Shown here piece by piece: positions 60,114-64,000 of a stretch of DNA of 64,000 bases. Each line of letters starts with the position of its first letter. Positions within the stretch are counted from its first letter, which is position 1. The position numbers were made by a program, and so were the translations under genes. Below the pieces are notes generated by a model. That model did no database searches and was not told where the DNA came from. It worked only from the letters and a program-made list of their open reading frames with translations. The DNA is taken from contig NC_091933.1 in assembly GCF_041260155.1 (NCBI RefSeq), forward strand, positions 1,426,001 to 1,490,000. The letters are read 5' to 3'. The stretch comes from Ptychodera flava. Taxonomy: Eukaryota; Hemichordata; Enteropneusta; Ptychoderidae.

Positions 60114-60354
60114 TTAGGCAGAGACAGATGACCATTAATCTGATGTGTTACTGATCAACTAGACCATGCATCATCGTTCATGCACACCTCTTCAACAACA
60201 CGCTACTCCCACTGGGCTCGTCGTAAATTTTGCGAAAGAAAAGAAATACAAACATTTGTCTATCTTATGAACGTGGACAATCACACAAGACAATCACTCA
60301 CTACATGTTTAACAAAGCAACAATTTACGCTTAAATTTGAGTGGAAACAGAATC

Positions 60355-60666
60355 ATGGATAGTGGAAGCTCGTACCCTGGCAAAGTTGACGCTGAAATTC
60401 AAACAGAACGGCGAAAACAACAACTAGCGGTTGTCCCCGTGGATGATAACGATGGCCTTGCTGAGAAGAGTGAAGGTGACGGTGACTTTGACACTGAACT
60501 TGAAAAGAAAGATGGTTCCGAACATATCGAAAGGAGTTGGAAACCGGAGACATTGAACGAGAAGGTTGGGACAGTAAAGCTGACTTCATATTGGCAATGA
60601 TTGGTTACGCTGTCGGTTTAGGAAATATATGGCGATTCCCCTATCTGTGTTATAGAAATGGTGGAG
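60355..60666 (+). CDS. SLC6-family sodium-dependent transporter, first coding exon (frame disrupted)
   Basis: SLC6 proteins import amino acids or transmitters with Na+ and Cl-. The exon starts at ATG 60355 with an acidic cytosolic tail ([20 protein letters not shown], later [14 protein letters not shown]). It ends with [20 protein letters not shown] and [19 protein letters not shown], the hallmark of TM1 with the unwound GYAVGLGN ion/substrate site and the RFPYLC motif. The donor GTAGGT follows at 60667 (phase 1). The two parts are in different frames. Frame 1 runs from 60355 to a TGA near 60598, while the TM1 frame has no ATG and a stop at 60501. A single-base loss (or two-base gain) between about 60504 and 60545 reconciles them. 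No second exon is visible before 64000. Subtype (glycine, GABA, other) is not decidable. Confidence 0.82.
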
Positions 60667-63600
60667 GTAGGTTTAATGTTCGCATAGAATCATGTTATAA
60701 CTGTCTGAGAAAAAAACCCCACCTGGACCGGCTGTAACAAAAAGTGTTATTGTTTGAAAGTATTGATTACGGCGCGCTCATAATTACTGAAAAAGTGCTT
60801 TTCGAGCGGCATTGCTTACGAATTCAGTAAATACCGCACATAGTGATCAATAGTTTTCAGGTAAAAATATTTTGAAAAGAGAATTATTTCGGTAAAATAT
60901 AACTATCCCGTCAAAGTTTAATATGCAATGTGCTGTACTTGTAGATATTTACGTTAATAGTAAAGTACGGTCGACCAAACTTTGTGAGATTGATAGGAAA
61001 TAATGATAATCTTCATTTCGCATTGCAATTTTCTGACCTCTGAACTCGTGTACTAATAAAAAATATCATCTCTGAATCTGCTATCTTTACTGTGATGACG
61101 CACGTGTACCATCAGTGTCCATACTTAAATGGAAATTTCCAAATTGACAAGAGCACACTGCCCTCTGAACTCGTCCTGAATTCACCGTCAAATACACTTT
61201 TGAGACTAGGCAAGCAAAAAACTTCACAGGTCCATCGCATTGTATGTGGTTCGTGTTAAAACAAGATTTTCAATAATTTTCAGTGGAATCTGATCCACAC
61301 ACAGTATTGTTATGGACGATTTACATGTAACATCCAATGAGTGCAAATCTGACGGACCCTTTGACAAAATTGAAGCATGATGACGACTTGTCAACCACGT
61401 GACCCTGGCTGCTGCTGTGTAATTTGGCAATGTATTTTGCTATCATTACAGCCTAGTAAAATGAAAGCTGCTAAACATTTAACATAGTTTCCACACATCT
61501 TCGATAGTGGACATGTGGAACATCATAAAAAAGCAAAAAATAGTAAAAGTTGATTGGTCATACACAAATTTAAAGTATTGTCTGGGGTTTTAGCGCTGTT
61601 GAGTAAACATAACCGAGACGTGTTTAGAAAATAGGTCATGATGCAGACGAATTTTGAATTCGCATTGTATGAAGGTAGTGTTTGGAGAGAATGCTCAAAA
61701 AATAGGATAAAATCTACAGAACACAAAATTTCTTGCAAAGATTTTATAGCCCACCTTCTTTTGCATGAAAAATTATCCATGTTTTGGAATTTAAGGGGAA
61801 AGTATGGATATTCTGAGAACTCAAACAAAATGCTAAATATTGGAACGGGGAAAAAAATAGTATGTCTTTATTCTGACCACGCCCCTGAAATGTGTTGGTC
61901 CATCTCTGATGGGTTCTTGCAATTCTGTCATGAAATTTAGTATAAATTGTGGTATTTATAACCTTTCCTACAGGCGACGGTGTAAAACACTTGTTTAGGT
62001 TTCACTGACCTGAAAATCCGCACGGTACTCTTTGCAATCTCGTAAAACGGGGGTCAACAAAATTCTTAAAACAAAGGCAAACATTATATCAAAGCAACGT
62101 GATGTACAGTTAGAAGTGCATACAAGAGGCATACAATTACTGCAACAGTATTAACACCTGCGTGCCAGGTTAATAACAATATCACACTCAAGAACATGTA
62201 CGATTACATAGTATATGTAGGCCGTAATGGTTGGCTCAGCTGCGGGCTAGAGAATAAAACACTGGATCTGTCGTTGAATTTGAATAATCATCAATTATTT
62301 TCTTGTAAGTGTTTGTCTGTATGTGATAAACTATTGACCGACTTAAACACTTTGTACCATAGTGTACATGTCGCAGTTTTGCAGACAGTCTGTCACGGGG
62401 TGGTATACATGTCGCAGTTTTGCACACGGTCTGTCACGGGATAGTAGAAATCCAGCACGGCCAGGTACGATGTGTCTCTATGGAAACAAACGAGTGAGTG
62501 ATAGACCTAGCCACGTTGCTTGGCTTTTCTCAGCAGCAGCACCCAACAATCTACACAACAGCCTATCACTAACGCGACAGTCTGCTGATGTTTATTTCTT
62601 TCAATTTACTCTGTTTTGATATTTACAATATATGTGCCCCAGACTTGCAGCAAGTCTGTGATACATGTAATACTACTCACAATGGAAAAACAAACACGGG
62701 CGTCGGAAAGACGTGCATCTTTCTCGATCTTATTAAATCCATTCAAGTGACCGATTTGTAATATTTTTGGAAGACCGGTTGATGTAAAACTATGTACAAT
62801 GGGCCTCAACGAAATGTATACTTAAGAGGAAAATACGATTTCCGAACAACAATGGATATAAATCTCTTTAAAATACTGTGAAAAACACACAATTTTGTGA
62901 TCTATAATTATCAATCCACATCAGAACGCACCTTATAAACGCAGTTTAGTATTGCTACCTTTCCAGTTAACTTTTTATAGTGAACATTCATGTTCATGTA
63001 CTTCCAAATTTACTCTATGAAAAGATATAAAGGTTAATAACGGAGAAAAGACATTCACTGTAACATTGCGAGTGAAATGGATTTCTGTATTTGTATGTGA
63101 TGATTAGATCACACATATTTCAAAGAATGTTATTCCACTTTGAACATATGTTATGCGTCGTCGCTGCTACTGATATAAATACAAATGTTAGCTTATAAAG
63201 CAAGTTGATCAATCAAGCGATACTGAGACGCTATAAGCAACACTCATGAAATGACGCGGGTTTGGGGTGCCGGCTGCCAGTGTTTATATTATGTGTTAGC
63301 GGTCACGTGAGAATTTCCCCGCCTCAATTTTCGTGTTATTTGCTTTTATCTTGCGAGCATGTCTGACTGCAATATAAATATTCGAAGATTAATACTTTGA
63401 GAAAAGGCTTACTCATGGCGTCGATATCATAGCCAATTGTCTCCCGGTATTCATTTACGCTACTGAAACAGTGTTCTGTGTCAAATGAAGTTGAGACTTC
63501 GTAATTATGGCCAATACTTGAGAAGGGGTTGAAGGTATTAGATTAAGATTTCCATATTTTTTCAATTCCTTTCTTAAATATAAATTATTTGCGTTGTCAT

Positions 63601-64000
63601 ATCCGGACGCCAATGGTGTTTATTTGGGTGAGACGCCGACCTAACCAAGCCGTGTGGACTGGAAGTTTCGTGGTATATTCACCGTTCTAACATGGAAAAA
63701 TACGTGGCGATATTCGGAAAGACAATACTTTAAGGCCCATGTCACGTAAAATAGTATCCTATCGCTATTCGCTTTATTTTGATTTATATTTCACCTCAAA
63801 CATGTCAGATTACACGGTGACATTTGAAACTATGTTGAAAACCTACAGGTTCAATTTTTCATGGAAGTCATAATGTTGAGTGATACGTTTGATAACTTGT
63901 GTTTTCATCGAGATCTTTTTTACGTTTTAGCTATATCTCAGTTTCTTTTTTTTCTCTAAAAATGTCTTCCTTTGGTCACATGGTCAGGTACAGATAAAAT
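60667..64000. other. SLC6 intron 1 (to the window edge)
   Basis: No exon encoding the expected continuation (AFLIPYF.. or similar) is seen. A tandem-like duplication of GTACATGTCGCAGTTTTGCA / ATACATGTCGCAGTTTTGCA lies at 62363-62437. Otherwise AT-rich and unremarkable. Confidence 0.5.

Overview
This is an AT-rich metazoan nuclear genomic window: short coding exons with GT/AG introns, kilobase-scale introns, microsatellites and dense non-autonomous DNA transposons. The near-vertebrate sequence of RhoA, NOP10 and the MON2 N-terminus, plus the repeat style, suggest a marine invertebrate, perhaps a deuterostome such as a hemichordate or echinoderm. The taxon is inference only. No bacterial-type operon, CRISPR array, rRNA or tRNA was recognised.

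Five protein-coding loci are supported. (1) MON2 (minus strand, 17254 down to 3906, running off the left edge): the first four coding exons of a trans-Golgi/endosome trafficking scaffold. (2) NOP10 (plus, 19821-25536): a complete two-exon, 64-residue H/ACA snoRNP protein, head-to-head with MON2. (3) RHOA (plus, 38074-41179): three coding exons giving a complete 192-residue GTPase ending in CLIL. (4) An intronless Tctex1-domain dynein light chain gene (plus, 44993-45781), with two RFX X-box-like motifs upstream, as expected of a ciliary gene. (5) The first coding exon of an SLC6 neurotransmitter/amino-acid transporter (plus, 60355-60666), which needs one frame change to join its N-terminal tail to TM1.

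Layout: 230-1787 is a 34-copy minisatellite of alternating 44/46 bp units, downstream of the last visible MON2 exon. MON2 intron 1 (7299-17149) holds a long-TIR element (7771-9226), a cluster of housekeeping-promoter motifs near 10.2 kb, and a nested foldback region (about 11.4-15.9 kb) containing a palindromic MITE and a hAT-like element. The NOP10 intron holds a perfect hairpin, a 1.77 kb TTAA-flanked element with a smaller TTAA-flanked MITE inside it, and a 33 bp-TIR MITE. Between NOP10 and RHOA lie two TTA/TAA-flanked elements with G-rich ends (28796-31057, carrying an eightfold 181 bp tandem array, and 31907-33195) and a MITE inserted into its own sibling at a TTAA (36688-37228). Between the Tctex1 gene and SLC6 are two more G-rich-ended elements (50736-52324, 57791-60113), further MITE copies and a truncated LINE.

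The genes do not form a pathway. The main story of the window is its transposon ecology: at least two TSD classes (TTAA; TTA/TAA) and repeated nesting, with no intact transposase visible.
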